From positions 1,927,225 to 1,991,224 of the forward strand of contig NZ_CP020991.1 in NCBI RefSeq assembly GCF_002874775.1: a DNA stretch of 64,000 bases, given 5' to 3'. Source of the DNA: Monoglobus pectinilyticus. Lineage in GTDB: Bacteria; Bacillota; Clostridia; Monoglobales; Monoglobaceae. Both the position numbers and the translations under genes were made by a program. The stretch's first letter is position 1, and each line of letters opens with the position of its first letter. A model generated the notes under the pieces. The model made no database searches. It had not been told where the DNA came from and saw only the letters and a list, made by a program, of their open reading frames with translations. This document shows positions 44,457 to 54,371 of this stretch, piece by piece.

Positions 44457-47095
44457 GAAACTTTGAAATTTTAAGATATATAAAAAAATGGAAATATTTG
44501 ATTGTGATTGTTTGTATCTTGGGCGCCGTTCTCGTTTATCAGTATGCTATGTCAAAACAGACGTATACGGCGCAGACTGTTTTAAGATATTCTAATTCAG
44601 AGGCAAGCAATGGTTTGACTCCCAGCGGAGATAGTTTGGATGTCAGTGAGATTTATTCGTCAAAGGTAATAACCGGAGTTCTTGAGGATTTGGATTTAAA
44701 TACCGGAGCTGATTCTATTCGTTCTAAGTGCGCTGTGGAGCCAATTATTCCGGCAGATGAAGAGTCAAGAAAAGAAGCGATACTAAAAGACGGAGAAGAA
44801 TATGTGTATCATCCGACTGATTACTTAGTTACGTTCAGCGTTGGAAGTGATTACAGCAAAGGGTATGCTGCAAGCGTTCTTGATTCTATTTTAAAAAATT
44901 ATTTTATTAATTACGGAGAAAAATATATAAATCAGACAGTTTTGCCGAATAATGCTTCAAATATTGAAAGCGGCAGTTATGATTATATTGAGAGCGCAGA
45001 AATCTTGGATACCTCTGCTACTGATATTTATAATTATTTGTATGACAAAAAGTTTCATTATCCGGCTTTTAGGTCTGCGGCTACAGGATATTCATTTAAC
45101 GACCTCTATAATATGTATAAAGAGGAGCTGAACTATAATATTCCTGAGTTGTACTCTAAGATTTTAAATCAAAAAGTGTCTAAGGACCAATCAGTTTTGA
45201 TTAAAGATTATAGAAACCGAATAAGCCAGTATCAGATTGATTTAGCTAACCTTTCAGAAAAAATAGACCCGCTTTATGCTCTTATAACTCAGTACAGTCA
45301 AAAAAGTAAGGAGGGTATACAGTACCACTATGGAAAGGGTACTGATTCTGATAATACAAGCGATTATATATTAAAGGATGTATATGAAGATGAATACAAA
45401 CATCAGATTAATACTGAAACTACATATGACGCACTTATAAATCAGTATGTTTCTCTTGAAATTGACCGCCAGTATACGCAGGTTGATAAAGAACACAGAG
45501 AAGAACTTTTAAATATCTTTGAAACGGCTGAGCCGGCTTCAAATGCTGACGAAGCAATAAAAGAGATACAAAACAATATGAAAGAACTTATTGACAGTCT
45601 GGATAAGAATTATGAAATTGTTGAAAAGACAGTAGATGAATTCAATCAATATCTAGGCGCGTCAAATATTACTTCTCTCACCAGTATTAATGTGAACGAG
45701 AGAATAAATATTAAGCTTTATTTAATGATAGCTGTAGTGTTGTTCTTAATTTGCGGCTGTCTCGGCGCTATTTTGCTCGGTCGTATGCAGGACTTTATTG
45801 AATATCTTATGTATATGGACAGAAAGACTAAGCTGCCGAATCGTGCAAAGTGTGATATGCTGATAAATCAGTATGAAGAAAAACCGTTGCCTGATAACTT
45901 TACCTTTATACTTATCCGCCTTGATGTTTTGAAGGCAGTAAACAGTCAAATAGGAAGAACAGCAGGCGATACTCTGCTTGGAGAGTTTGGACAGATTTTG
46001 CGTGAGACTGCTGAAGACTACGGTTTTGTAGGCTATAATGGAAGCGACCAGTTTATGTGTATGTTTGAAAACTGCAGTTATAAAAAGGCCGAAATGTTTA
46101 TTGATGTTCTGACGAGTTATGTTGAGCATTATAATTCCCAAAATCCAAAACAGGATATAGCATTTTCTTATGCTATTGAAGAAACAAGAAATAAGGGTAT
46201 ATATGACGCAAGAGGTTTAATAAGCGCATCGTTCCGCGATATAAATGCAAATACAAATATTAAAAGTGAAAGAGCAGAAAATTATGATGACAGAAATGAC
46301 GGCGGAGACGATGATGGACCCGGAGGCGGAGTAAATCCAAAGAATAAGTCTCCCAAAAACGGACCTAATGACAACAGCACATGTGCAGGCGATACAACGA
46401 TAAGTAAAAATCCACAAAAACACAGCAAAAATAAAAATCACAGTGGTTCAAAAAACAGTGTTGTTAAGCATACTAAAACTGTCAGCCAAGATGTCAAAAG
46501 CGATATTTATACAGGGGCAGAACAGAATAGCAGAGGAGTGTATAATGAGGAGATAGTTAAGCTGGTAACGGATGCTGTTATGGCAGGAATAAGGGCGGAA
46601 CGTGCGTCTGAGAAAAAAGAAACTATTCCCGGACGTTCCTCTGGCATCAAATATAACTCAAAAAATATTTCGGATAGCTATCCTTCTATTGAGTGGACGG
46701 ATTCTAAGAATGATAAGTCGAATGTGAAATATAAGGCTGTAACAGAAACGGTGTCTAATGTTAATAAAGATAACGTCTCTAATTCTAAAGAATCTGTTAT
46801 GTCAAAACCTGATAATATTAAAAGCGTAGATGAACCAAAAAAAGATATTCAGGCAAAATTGAATACTAAAGTTGAACACGATATGGTTTCTGATACCTCA
46901 GAAAATATCGAAGAAGTTAAGGTTCTTGTAAGAGAAAGTACGAATAATATTAAAGATTCAAGCGTCATATCGAAAATTGATGATAATAATCCTTATGCGC
47001 CTAAGCCGAGAGTGAAAAAATCATATCGGAGCAAAAAGTCTGAGGAGCCAAAGAGCTTGAATCTTGATATGTATGCTCCAAAAAAGAAAAAATAA
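44453..47095 (+). CDS. Wzz-like domain fused to a degenerate GGDEF domain, with long disordered tail
   Basis: 880 residues. Helix at about 16-34 (YLIVIVCILGAVLVYQYA), an extracytoplasmic Wzz-like region to about 415, a second helix (about 424-443), then a GGDEF-family domain (about 460-595). That domain has DRKTKLPNRAKCD (the usual D-x-L-T-x-L-x-N-R start) and GSDQF at 530-534 in place of GGDEF. Loss of the second Gly and of the catalytic Glu suggests it is not an active cyclase and may bind nucleotide or a partner. Residues 600-880 are Ser/Lys/Asn-rich and probably unstructured, with a short helix around 705-725. It looks like a membrane chain-length regulator with a cytoplasmic cyclic-dinucleotide-type sensor. 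Confidence 0.85.
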   Translation: MRNFEILRYIKKWKYLIVIVCILGAVLVYQYAMSKQTYTAQTVLRYSNSEASNGLTPSGDSLDVSEIYSSKVITGVLEDLDLNTGADSIRSKCAVEPIIPADEESRKEAILKDGEEYVYHPTDYLVTFSVGSDYSKGYAASVLDSILKNYFINYGEKYINQTVLPNNASNIESGSYDYIESAEILDTSATDIYNYLYDKKFHYPAFRSAATGYSFNDLYNMYKEELNYNIPELYSKILNQKVSKDQSVLIKDYRNRISQYQIDLANLSEKIDPLYALITQYSQKSKEGIQYHYGKGTDSDNTSDYILKDVYEDEYKHQINTETTYDALINQYVSLEIDRQYTQVDKEHREELLNIFETAEPASNADEAIKEIQNNMKELIDSLDKNYEIVEKTVDEFNQYLGASNITSLTSINVNERINIKLYLMIAVVLFLICGCLGAILLGRMQDFIEYLMYMDRKTKLPNRAKCDMLINQYEEKPLPDNFTFILIRLDVLKAVNSQIGRTAGDTLLGEFGQILRETAEDYGFVGYNGSDQFMCMFENCSYKKAEMFIDVLTSYVEHYNSQNPKQDIAFSYAIEETRNKGIYDARGLISASFRDINANTNIKSERAENYDDRNDGGDDDGPGGGVNPKNKSPKNGPNDNSTCAGDTTISKNPQKHSKNKNHSGSKNSVVKHTKTVSQDVKSDIYTGAEQNSRGVYNEEIVKLVTDAVMAGIRAERASEKKETIPGRSSGIKYNSKNISDSYPSIEWTDSKNDKSNVKYKAVTETVSNVNKDNVSNSKESVMSKPDNIKSVDEPKKDIQAKLNTKVEHDMVSDTSENIEEVKVLVRESTNNIKDSSVISKIDDNNPYAPKPRVKKSYRSKKSEEPKSLNLDMYAPKKKK

Positions 47096-47131
47096 TAAAA
47101 TCAGAGACCGTTATATTGGAGAGATAAGTCT

Positions 47132-47980
47132 ATGAAGAAATACTTTGAATTGTTTTCAAAATATAAGTGGCGTATTATTGCGGTAATATTGATAATTGTC
47201 CTCGCAGTCTGTGCGTTTAATTTACTGAACCAATCTGAAATAGATGTAACATTTTATCAGGTGCGTTCAGATAAGGTTTCAGACAATATCCGCATAGTCG
47301 TGCTTGCAGATTTGCACCTTAAAGAGTTTGGTAAGGATAATATAAGGCTTGTGGAACAGATTGATAAGCTGACTCCTGATATTATAGCATGTGTGGGTGA
47401 TATGAACAATCTGAAAAATGACGATTACAGCGTTGTGACAAATCTTTGTGAAAAGCTCGTGAATATTGCACCTGTTTACTATGCTTTGGGAAATAATGAG
47501 TACGAGGCTAAATTATTTAAAGATTCTAATATAACCAAAGACCTTAAGGTTGTTGGAGTACATGTTTTAGACGACGCGTCTGAAATAGTTGACATAAAGG
47601 ATACAAAATTGAACATAGGCGGACTTTCTCAGGGACCGGAGCAGTTTGAGAGATATGGTCATCAATTTTTTGATAAGTATATTGAGGAAGATTACTTTAA
47701 ACTTTTACTGGTTCACTATCCCGATGAGTTTATGGGAATTTTAGAAGATTATCCTATAGATTTGGCTCTTTGCGGTCATGCTCACGGTGGTCAGGTGCGA
47801 ATTCCGTTTGTTGGGGGACTTTATGCGACGGGACAGGGATTCTTCCCCAAGCTTGTTGACGGTTTTCATCAAATAGGAAACAGTAATGTGATTATCAGCA
47901 GAGGGCTTGGAAGCTCGCATATTATTCCGAGAATCAATAATAAACCGGAGCTTTGCGTTGTAGATTTATGCTGGTATTAG
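47132..47980 (+). CDS. Membrane-anchored calcineurin-like metallophosphoesterase
   Basis: 282 residues. N-terminal helix (about 12-30), then the metallophosphoesterase core: VLADLHLK, CVGDMNNL, LGNNEYEAK (Asn where GNHE has His), LLLVHYPDEF and LCGHAHGGQVRIP, with GLG near the end. This resembles the YkuE group. The active site faces outside if the helix is a signal anchor. It sits in the EPS operon 36 bases after the Wzz-GGDEF gene, so it may act on a lipid-linked phosphate intermediate, but that is inference. Confidence 0.88.
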   Translation: MKKYFELFSKYKWRIIAVILIIVLAVCAFNLLNQSEIDVTFYQVRSDKVSDNIRIVVLADLHLKEFGKDNIRLVEQIDKLTPDIIACVGDMNNLKNDDYSVVTNLCEKLVNIAPVYYALGNNEYEAKLFKDSNITKDLKVVGVHVLDDASEIVDIKDTKLNIGGLSQGPEQFERYGHQFFDKYIEEDYFKLLLVHYPDEFMGILEDYPIDLALCGHAHGGQVRIPFVGGLYATGQGFFPKLVDGFHQIGNSNVIISRGLGSSHIIPRINNKPELCVVDLCWY

Positions 47981-47995
47981 TATAGGGGACTGGTT

Positions 47996-49021
47996 ATGGA
48001 AGAACAATTAGTTAGTATTATAGTGCCGGTTTATAACATGGCGGAAGTATTATATACTTCCGCCAAGACTTTTATAAATCAAACTTATAAAAATTTAGAA
48101 ATAATTATGATTGACGACGGTTCTGCTGATGACAGTTTAAGAGTTATGCAGCAATTGGCAGCTGCAGATACTAGAATAAGAGTTTATCATCAAGAAAACC
48201 AAGGAGCAGCCGGAGCGAGAAACACAGGAATGTCACATGCGTCCGGTAAGTATTACTACTTTCCGGACGCTGATGATAGAATCAAGGAAAACGCCGTGGA
48301 AAAGCTTGTTTCTGCTATTGAGAATACTGGGGCTGATATGGCAGTTTGCGGATATGAATGGGTGAACGGTCAAGATGAATGTATAATGAGAAAATCGTAT
48401 AAGCCTAAATATTTCAGCGGTAAATATATTCGTGAAAATTATGATGAGTTTATTGACCGTGACAGTGAATATGGTATATATGGCAGTATGGCGAACAAGC
48501 TGTATAGGGCTGAGATTATAAAGAATAATAAATTATCTGTTCCTAAAATCAGTAAGAGCGAAGATGAAGCGTTTAATATTTTGTTTCTGTCAAATGCCGG
48601 TTCGGTATGTTTTATTGAGGACGTGCTTTATTATTATTATATGTCTGGGATAGTTAAAAAGGGAGAAAAGTATTTAAAGAATTATATTGAAAGCGTTGCA
48701 GCTTTTAAAAATTTACAGATGAATGTAGTTTATAATTGGAATAGAGACAATAAAAAAGTTTTGGAGAAAATATGCAGAAATTTGGCGGTAAACTTTGATA
48801 TATATATTCAAATGCTGTTTCTCGCTATTCCAAGATATAAAGTGTTTAAAAGATATAAAGCGGTAAAAAACGTTGTGGAAGTTTTTAATAATGAACTTCC
48901 CTGCAGAGAGTTTGAGCCTGATTTTAGAAAGTATAAATATTTAGTTGATAAAAAAATAATCAGGCTTTGCATTATTGAGGATTTAAAGGTAATGAGTGAA
49001 ATAAAAAACAACGCAAAATAA
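47996..49021 (+). CDS. GT2-family glycosyltransferase
   Basis: 341 residues. GT-A fold: VSIIVPVYNMAEVL start, MIDDGSADDS, QENQGAAGARNTGM, and the DxD-type FPDADDR motif, followed by a variable helical half. AGGGGA precedes the ATG, 15 bases from the previous stop. The following gene is a paralogue with the same layout, consistent with two successive sugar additions to the repeat unit. Confidence 0.92.
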   Translation: MEEQLVSIIVPVYNMAEVLYTSAKTFINQTYKNLEIIMIDDGSADDSLRVMQQLAAADTRIRVYHQENQGAAGARNTGMSHASGKYYYFPDADDRIKENAVEKLVSAIENTGADMAVCGYEWVNGQDECIMRKSYKPKYFSGKYIRENYDEFIDRDSEYGIYGSMANKLYRAEIIKNNKLSVPKISKSEDEAFNILFLSNAGSVCFIEDVLYYYYMSGIVKKGEKYLKNYIESVAAFKNLQMNVVYNWNRDNKKVLEKICRNLAVNFDIYIQMLFLAIPRYKVFKRYKAVKNVVEVFNNELPCREFEPDFRKYKYLVDKKIIRLCIIEDLKVMSEIKNNAK

Positions 49022-49041
49022 AACATTGGGGGATGAATGTT

Positions 49042-50064
49042 ATGCAAAAACCTCTCGTAAGCATAATTATGCCTGTATATAATATGGGTGAACATTTAAG
49101 AAAGTCGGTTCCGTCGGTACTTAATCAAACTTATCAAAATATTGAACTTATTCTTGTGGATGACGGTTCAAAGGATAATAGTCTGGAAGTGTGCAGAGAA
49201 CTGGCGGTTAAAGATAACAGAATAAAGGTTTTTCATCAGGACAATCAGGGGTCGGGTCCGGCTCGTAATACCGGAATAAAAAATGCAGCAGGAAAATACG
49301 CTTATTTTCCGGACGCTGACGATTGTATGGTGCCGAACGCAATTGAGTCGCTCATAGAAAAGTTTGAAAAATATTCCTGCGATATGATAGTGTTTGGTTA
49401 TAAAATGATATTCAGCGATGGGACTGAAAGAAAGTTCAATGATTATCCAAACGAAGTTTTTACCGGGAGTTATGTGAGACAGAATTATGACATATTCACA
49501 GGCGATAAACGCAGATGGGAAGTTCAGGGTGCGCCGTGGAATAAGATTTTCAGCCTGGATATAATTAAGTCGAATAATGTTGAGTTCCCGGCTTTAAGAC
49601 GGAACCAGGATGAAGTATTTGTAATGCGTTATGTGAATTCGGCTGAAAAGATAGCCTTAATTGATGAGATATTTTATATTCATTATCCCAATGATATGCG
49701 GCTGGCATTTAATAAATTCCCGATTGATTATTTTGAAATAGTCAGTAGTTTGAACGGATTCAGAATGGAATACATATATAGCTGGAATCCTGAGAATCGT
49801 CAGGTATTGAATGATATTTGTTCAGGCTTTATCCAGAGCACAACAAAAAGCATGATGCTTCTCTTTAACCCAAAATGGGAGTTAAGCTTTAAGGAGCGGT
49901 ATAAAAGATTTAAAGAAATTTCTGTAAGATGTGTAAAAGAGATGCCGGATAAAGATTATAAGTCTGATTCTACAATGTTTAAACTTATGAAAAGCAAGCA
50001 TTATTTTTTGCTTTATATAGTAGTATATTTTGCGCTTAGAAAAAATAAAAAATATATAAGATAA
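49042..50064 (+). CDS. GT2-family glycosyltransferase (paralogue of the preceding gene)
   Basis: 340 residues from the ATG at 49042, favoured because GGGGGA is eight bases upstream; an ATG three codons earlier overlaps that signal. GT-A fold with VSIIMPVYNMGEHL, LVDDGSKDNS, QDNQGSGPARNTGI and FPDADDC. Clear similarity to the preceding protein along the whole length. Last gene of the EPS locus; a terminator follows the stop. Confidence 0.92.
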   Translation: MQKPLVSIIMPVYNMGEHLRKSVPSVLNQTYQNIELILVDDGSKDNSLEVCRELAVKDNRIKVFHQDNQGSGPARNTGIKNAAGKYAYFPDADDCMVPNAIESLIEKFEKYSCDMIVFGYKMIFSDGTERKFNDYPNEVFTGSYVRQNYDIFTGDKRRWEVQGAPWNKIFSLDIIKSNNVEFPALRRNQDEVFVMRYVNSAEKIALIDEIFYIHYPNDMRLAFNKFPIDYFEIVSSLNGFRMEYIYSWNPENRQVLNDICSGFIQSTTKSMMLLFNPKWELSFKERYKRFKEISVRCVKEMPDKDYKSDSTMFKLMKSKHYFLLYIVVYFALRKNKKYIR

Positions 50065-50075
50065 AAATTAGATAT

Positions 50076-50121
50076 AATATGCACCATAAAAAGTGTTTAA
50101 CTTTTAGTGGTGCATATTTTT
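50076..50121 (+). terminator. Terminator at the end of the EPS locus, with CTAACTTTT-type loop
   Basis: Perfect 11-bp stem AATATGCACCA / TGGTGCATATT, followed by T's. The 21-base loop contains AGTGTTTAACTTTTAG, which closely matches the loop motif AGTGTCTAACTTTTGG of the terminator at 60981. It lies between convergent genes and could also act for the exchanger gene. Confidence 0.85.
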
Positions 50122-50166
50122 ATGGTAAAAAAGCAGCAATTTGCTGAATGAGCCAATATTTATTTT

Positions 50167-51147
50167 TTAAAGTACCGAAAAACCTATGTATAGGAAATAT
50201 AATACTAGCAAAGCGACCCCCTGAAATTTGTAAAATTTCTTTTTAAGCAGCGGAGGCAGGCACGCAATAAGTATAAATCCAAGACAGATTGGAATATCAA
50301 GCATTTCATACTGCGGTTCAAAGGTCAGAGGTACGCCGAACTTTCCTGTTGATATAAATGAGCATATTGGTATTATTAATGAAAGGTCTATTATATTAGC
50401 TCCTATTATGTTACCTATTGACAGACTGCTGTGTTTTTTAGCAATGGCGGTAATAGTCGTAACAAGTTCAGGGAGAGAGGTGCCGATGGCGATAATTGTC
50501 AGCCCGATAACCCTTTCGGATACACCTAATGCTTTTGCTATATCTGTGCCTGATTCGACTAGGAGTTTGGCTCCTACTGTAATGGCTGCAGCGCTTAGCA
50601 CAAATAATGATGAATTTATAAAAACCTGCTTTTTAGTCGGTTTTATTATAGGTATCGCCGGAAGGATTACATTTCCGTTGCTGGTTTTAAGAACTGAGTT
50701 CTGTTTTGATGAAGAAAGGTTGTTCCAAGTAAATATAATAACCACTCCAAAAGCGAGAAGGCTTCCGAGCGCAGATACCGTACCGTTTTTACATATCATC
50801 ATAAGGATGAATGCTGAAGATATGAGACATATCATACCGAATTTAAAATTTTTGGTTTCTATTGTTGAACTTAGAAATATTATGCTTATAGCCATAATCA
50901 TTGCTGTATTGGCGGTCACAGACCCGACGGCGTTGCCCATAGCTATTGAGTTGTTGCCTGAAAACGTTGCAATGGTGGAAACCAAAATTTCAGGCAAGGT
51001 GGTAGCTATACTTACAATTGTCGCGCCGATTATAAACTTTGGTATGTTAAATACTTCTGCAATCCAAACGGCTCTGTCCACAAATACATCTCCGCCCTTT
51101 ATTATTAAAAACAGGCCAACAAGAAAAAGTAAAACAGTAATAGTCAT
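50167..51147 (-). CDS. Calcium/sodium exchanger family (CaCA) antiporter
   Basis: 326 residues with ten hydrophobic segments arranged as two homologous halves. The alpha-repeat motifs are visible: 'GNAVGSVTANTA' with ATTLPE in the first half, and GTSLPEL with GNIIGANIIDLSLI in the second. These bind the exchanged cations in YrbG/NCX-type proteins. AAAGGAAC precedes the ATG. A long open frame on the opposite strand is an antisense shadow. It is convergent with the EPS locus and divergent from the polyamine operon. Confidence 0.93.
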   Translation of the reverse strand: MTITVLLFLVGLFLIIKGGDVFVDRAVWIAEVFNIPKFIIGATIVSIATTLPEILVSTIATFSGNNSIAMGNAVGSVTANTAMIMAISIIFLSSTIETKNFKFGMICLISSAFILMMICKNGTVSALGSLLAFGVVIIFTWNNLSSSKQNSVLKTSNGNVILPAIPIIKPTKKQVFINSSLFVLSAAAITVGAKLLVESGTDIAKALGVSERVIGLTIIAIGTSLPELVTTITAIAKKHSSLSIGNIIGANIIDLSLIIPICSFISTGKFGVPLTFEPQYEMLDIPICLGFILIACLPPLLKKKFYKFQGVALLVLYFLYIGFSVL

Positions 51148-51192
51148 TTAAAAGTTCCTTTCATAAAATAAAAATATTTTGCCTTAAATGTA

Positions 51193-51221
51193 TTGAAATA
51201 CTTTCTATTATATAGTATAAT
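51193..51221 (+). promoter_or_regulatory. Promoter of the polyamine operon
   Basis: TTGAAA (51193-51198), 17-base spacer, TATAAT (51216-51221), about 45 bases before the speD start. Confidence 0.7.
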
Positions 51222-51266
51222 TGTTTCCTTGATAAAATTCCTAAAATGTGCAAGGAGATGTGACAT

Positions 51267-52049
51267 ATGCAGGATAAAATTAAGCTTTATGCATTCAACA
51301 ATCTGACAAAAACTTTGAGTTTTAATATATATGATGTGTGCTATGCCAAGAGTGAGCGCGAACAAAAGGATTATATTGCGTATATTGACGAACAGTACAA
51401 TTCTGAGCGTCTGACAAAAATTCTATGCGATGTCACAGATATTATTGGAGCGAACGTTCTTAGTATATCAAAGCAGGATTATGACCCTCAGGGAGCCAGC
51501 GTCAATCTTATGATAAGCGATGAGTCTATGATTCCTTCACAGCCTCCTGTTAGCCATATTACGGCTGATGAGGTTATGCTGCATTTGGATAAGAGCCATG
51601 TAACAGTTCATACTTATCCTGAATACCATCCTGATAATGCTATTTCAACTTTTCGAGTGGATATATGCGTTTCTACCTGCGGTAAAATATCTCCGCTTAA
51701 AGCTTTGGATTATTTAATAGGCAGTTTTGATTCAGATATCATAACAGCTGATTATAGAGTCAGGGGATTTACGCGCGACCTGGATGGAAAAAAGCTGTTT
51801 ATTGATCATGATATTACTTCAATACAGGACTTTATAGACAGAAAAACATTGGAGAAATATGACGCTATAGACGTAAATGTTTACCAGTCGAATATTTTTC
51901 ACACAAGAATGCTGATTAAAGATATAGATTTGCAGAATTATCTGTTTAAAACTGATGTATATGAGTTAGAGCCTAAGGTTAGACTTGACATCAGCAACAG
52001 TCTCAGACGTGAGATGATTGAGATTTTCAGCGGAAAGAATATATATTAG
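51267..52049 (+). CDS. speD: S-adenosylmethionine decarboxylase proenzyme
   Basis: 260 residues, the longer (E. coli-like) bacterial class. It makes decarboxylated AdoMet, the aminopropyl donor for spermidine. Autocleavage site [14 protein letters not shown] with the pyruvoyl-forming Ser at S110. The rest matches the family: [33 protein letters not shown] and an [11 protein letters not shown] near the end. AAGGAGATG precedes the ATG. First gene of the operon. Confidence 0.96.
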   Translation: MQDKIKLYAFNNLTKTLSFNIYDVCYAKSEREQKDYIAYIDEQYNSERLTKILCDVTDIIGANVLSISKQDYDPQGASVNLMISDESMIPSQPPVSHITADEVMLHLDKSHVTVHTYPEYHPDNAISTFRVDICVSTCGKISPLKALDYLIGSFDSDIITADYRVRGFTRDLDGKKLFIDHDITSIQDFIDRKTLEKYDAIDVNVYQSNIFHTRMLIKDIDLQNYLFKTDVYELEPKVRLDISNSLRREMIEIFSGKNIY

Positions 52050-52062
52050 GGGGACTGATGGT

Positions 52063-53499
52063 TTGGAGCAAAGCAAAGCCCCTATTTATGAGGCGTTAAA
52101 AAGATTTAAATCAATGCGTGTTGTACCTTTTGATGTTCCGGGACATAAGCGAGGCAAAGGAAATCCTGAGCTGACCTCATTTTTGGGTCAGCAGTGTATG
52201 GACGTAGATGTTAATTCTATGAAGCCGCTGGATAACCTTTGTCATCCGGTGTCTGTTATACGCGAGGCGGAGGAACTTGCCGCCGAAGCGTTCGGCGCAA
52301 AACACGCTTTCTTTATGGTAAACGGCACAACAAGCGCTGTTCAGGCAATGGTATTTGCGGCAGTAAAAGAAGGAGAAAAAATAATACTTCCAAGAAATGT
52401 TCACAGAAGCGCTATTAATGCTTTGGTCGTGAACGGCGCCATACCGGTTTATGTAAATCCCGGAGTGAACAAGGCGCTGGGGATACCTTTAGGAATGAGC
52501 GTAAAGGAAGTTGAAAAGGCTATAGAAAACAATCCTGACGCAAAAGCAGTTTTTGTGAATAATCCCACATATTACGGAATATGCAGTGATTTAAAAAAGG
52601 TAGTGGAAATAGCGCACAGAGCCGGTATGCTGGTTCTTGTTGACGAGGCTCATGGAACTCACTTTTATTTTGGTGATAATCTGCCTGTCAGTGCTATGGA
52701 AGCCGGAGCTGATATGGCTTCCGTAAGTATGCACAAAAACGGTGGTTCTCTCACTCAAAGCTCATTTTTGCTTATAAATAACTATGTGAGCGAGGGGTAT
52801 ACAAGACAGATTATAAACCTGACCCAAACAACGAGCGGTTCATATCTCTTGATGTCGTCTCTTGACCTTTCAAGAAAGAATCTAGCTTTGAACGGAAAGG
52901 AAATATACCGAAAGGTTTTGGAACTTGCCGATTATGCCAGGGGAGAGGTAAACAAAATAGGTGGATATTATGCGTTTGGCAGGGATCTGGTGGATGGAGA
53001 CGCAATATATGATTTTGACTTGGCCAAGCTTTCTATACACACCAGGGATATAGGGCTTGCGGGTATCGAAGTATATGACATGCTGAGGGATTATTATGAT
53101 ATTCAAATAGAGTTTGGCGATATAGGGAATATACTTGCGATTATTTCAGTCGGAGATACTCCTTTGATGATTGAGCGTCTTATTTCGTCACTGAGTGAGA
53201 TAGAGAGGATACATAGAAAGCCAAGTGCCGGAATGTTCGACCATGAGTATATTTCACCTGAAGTGATAATGACGCCAAAAAAAGCTTTTTATTCGGATAA
53301 AAAATCTGTTCCTATAGAGAAGAGTGCCGGGATGGTATGCAGTGAGTTTGTTATGTGTTATCCTCCGGGAATCCCAATATTGGCTCCCGGTGAAATGATA
53401 ACGCCCGATATACTTGATTATATTGCTTATGCTAAAGAGAAGGGCTGTTTTATGACCGGCGCCGAGGATATAAATATAGATTATATAAATGTTATTTAG
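52063..53499 (+). CDS. speA: Arginine/ornithine/lysine decarboxylase (PLP-dependent)
   Basis: 478 residues from a TTG at 52063, placed by AGGGGGA in the gap after speD; an upstream reading would overlap speD. Aminotransferase-fold group of basic amino-acid decarboxylases: FDVPGHKRG, NGTTSAVQA, VDEAHGTH (D194, H197) and the PLP lysine K225 in SVSMHKNGGSLTQSS. The C-terminal domain ends PPGIPILAPGE. Agmatinase two genes downstream points to arginine as substrate, giving agmatine. Substrate choice is inferred from context. Confidence 0.92.
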   Translation: MEQSKAPIYEALKRFKSMRVVPFDVPGHKRGKGNPELTSFLGQQCMDVDVNSMKPLDNLCHPVSVIREAEELAAEAFGAKHAFFMVNGTTSAVQAMVFAAVKEGEKIILPRNVHRSAINALVVNGAIPVYVNPGVNKALGIPLGMSVKEVEKAIENNPDAKAVFVNNPTYYGICSDLKKVVEIAHRAGMLVLVDEAHGTHFYFGDNLPVSAMEAGADMASVSMHKNGGSLTQSSFLLINNYVSEGYTRQIINLTQTTSGSYLLMSSLDLSRKNLALNGKEIYRKVLELADYARGEVNKIGGYYAFGRDLVDGDAIYDFDLAKLSIHTRDIGLAGIEVYDMLRDYYDIQIEFGDIGNILAIISVGDTPLMIERLISSLSEIERIHRKPSAGMFDHEYISPEVIMTPKKAFYSDKKSVPIEKSAGMVCSEFVMCYPPGIPILAPGEMITPDILDYIAYAKEKGCFMTGAEDINIDYINVI

Positions 53500-53522
53500 C
53501 AGTTGATAAAAGGGGTGAAAAG

Positions 53523-54371
53523 ATGGAACTGTGGTATTCTGAGAATCATAGCGAAGATGTAAAATTTTCAATAAGGGTAGACAAACAATTATATACCGGA
53601 AAAACTGATTATCAGAGAATAGATGTTATGACCTCAAAGGAGTTTGGAACATTTTTAACGCTTGACGGCTTAATGATGGTGGCTGAAAAAGACGAGTTTA
53701 TTTATCACGAGATGATAACCCATGTGCCGATGTCTGTTAATCCTGAAATAAAAAATGTTTTAGTGATAGGCGGCGGAGACGGAGGCACTGTAAAACAGCT
53801 GGTGCGGTATGAAGGAATAGAAAATATTGATTTGGTAGAGATAGACAGGGCAGTTGTTGAAGTTTCAATGAGGTTTTTCCCCGGTATGAGAGTGGGGTTT
53901 GAAGACAAACGCGTTACGGTGTATTATGAGGACGGTTTAAAATTTATCAGGTCAAAAAGGAATGAATATGATTTAATAATAGTGGATTCCACAGACCCGT
54001 TTGGTCCCGGTGAAGGTCTGTTCACAAGAGAGTTTTACGGAAACTGTTCAAAAGCTCTTAATGAGAATGGAATATTTGTAAACCAGCACGAAAGCCCATA
54101 TTACGATAATTATGCTAACTCTTTAGTTCGGGCTCACAGCAGAATAAAAGGGGTTTTCCCAATCCATAAGCTATACCAGGCTCATATTCCGACCTACCCG
54201 TCAGGTCACTGGCTGTTTGGGTTTGCGTCTAATAAGTTTGACCCTTTGGAGGATTTGGATGCTGACAAATGGAATAAATTGGGGATAAAGACGGAATATT
54301 ATAATACTGACCTGCATAAGGGCAGTTTTGCCCTTCCGAATTATGTAAAGGAGTTGCTTGAGAATGCCTGA
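53523..54371 (+). CDS. speE: Spermidine synthase
   Basis: 282 residues. Transfers the aminopropyl group from decarboxylated AdoMet to putrescine. Rossmann-like methyltransferase fold with VLVIGGGDGGTVKQL, the polyamine-binding YHEM start block, VEIDRAVVEVS, and the DSTDPFGPGEGLF active loop. AAAAGGGGTG precedes the ATG. Its last eight bases overlap the agmatinase start. Confidence 0.96.
   Translation: MELWYSENHSEDVKFSIRVDKQLYTGKTDYQRIDVMTSKEFGTFLTLDGLMMVAEKDEFIYHEMITHVPMSVNPEIKNVLVIGGGDGGTVKQLVRYEGIENIDLVEIDRAVVEVSMRFFPGMRVGFEDKRVTVYYEDGLKFIRSKRNEYDLIIVDSTDPFGPGEGLFTREFYGNCSKALNENGIFVNQHESPYYDNYANSLVRAHSRIKGVFPIHKLYQAHIPTYPSGHWLFGFASNKFDPLEDLDADKWNKLGIKTEYYNTDLHKGSFALPNYVKELLENA

Noticed and set aside
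50408-51151. 247-residue plus-strand reading frame opposite the exchanger gene
   Set aside because: It is the antisense of a clear CaCA gene, has no ribosome binding site and no family features.
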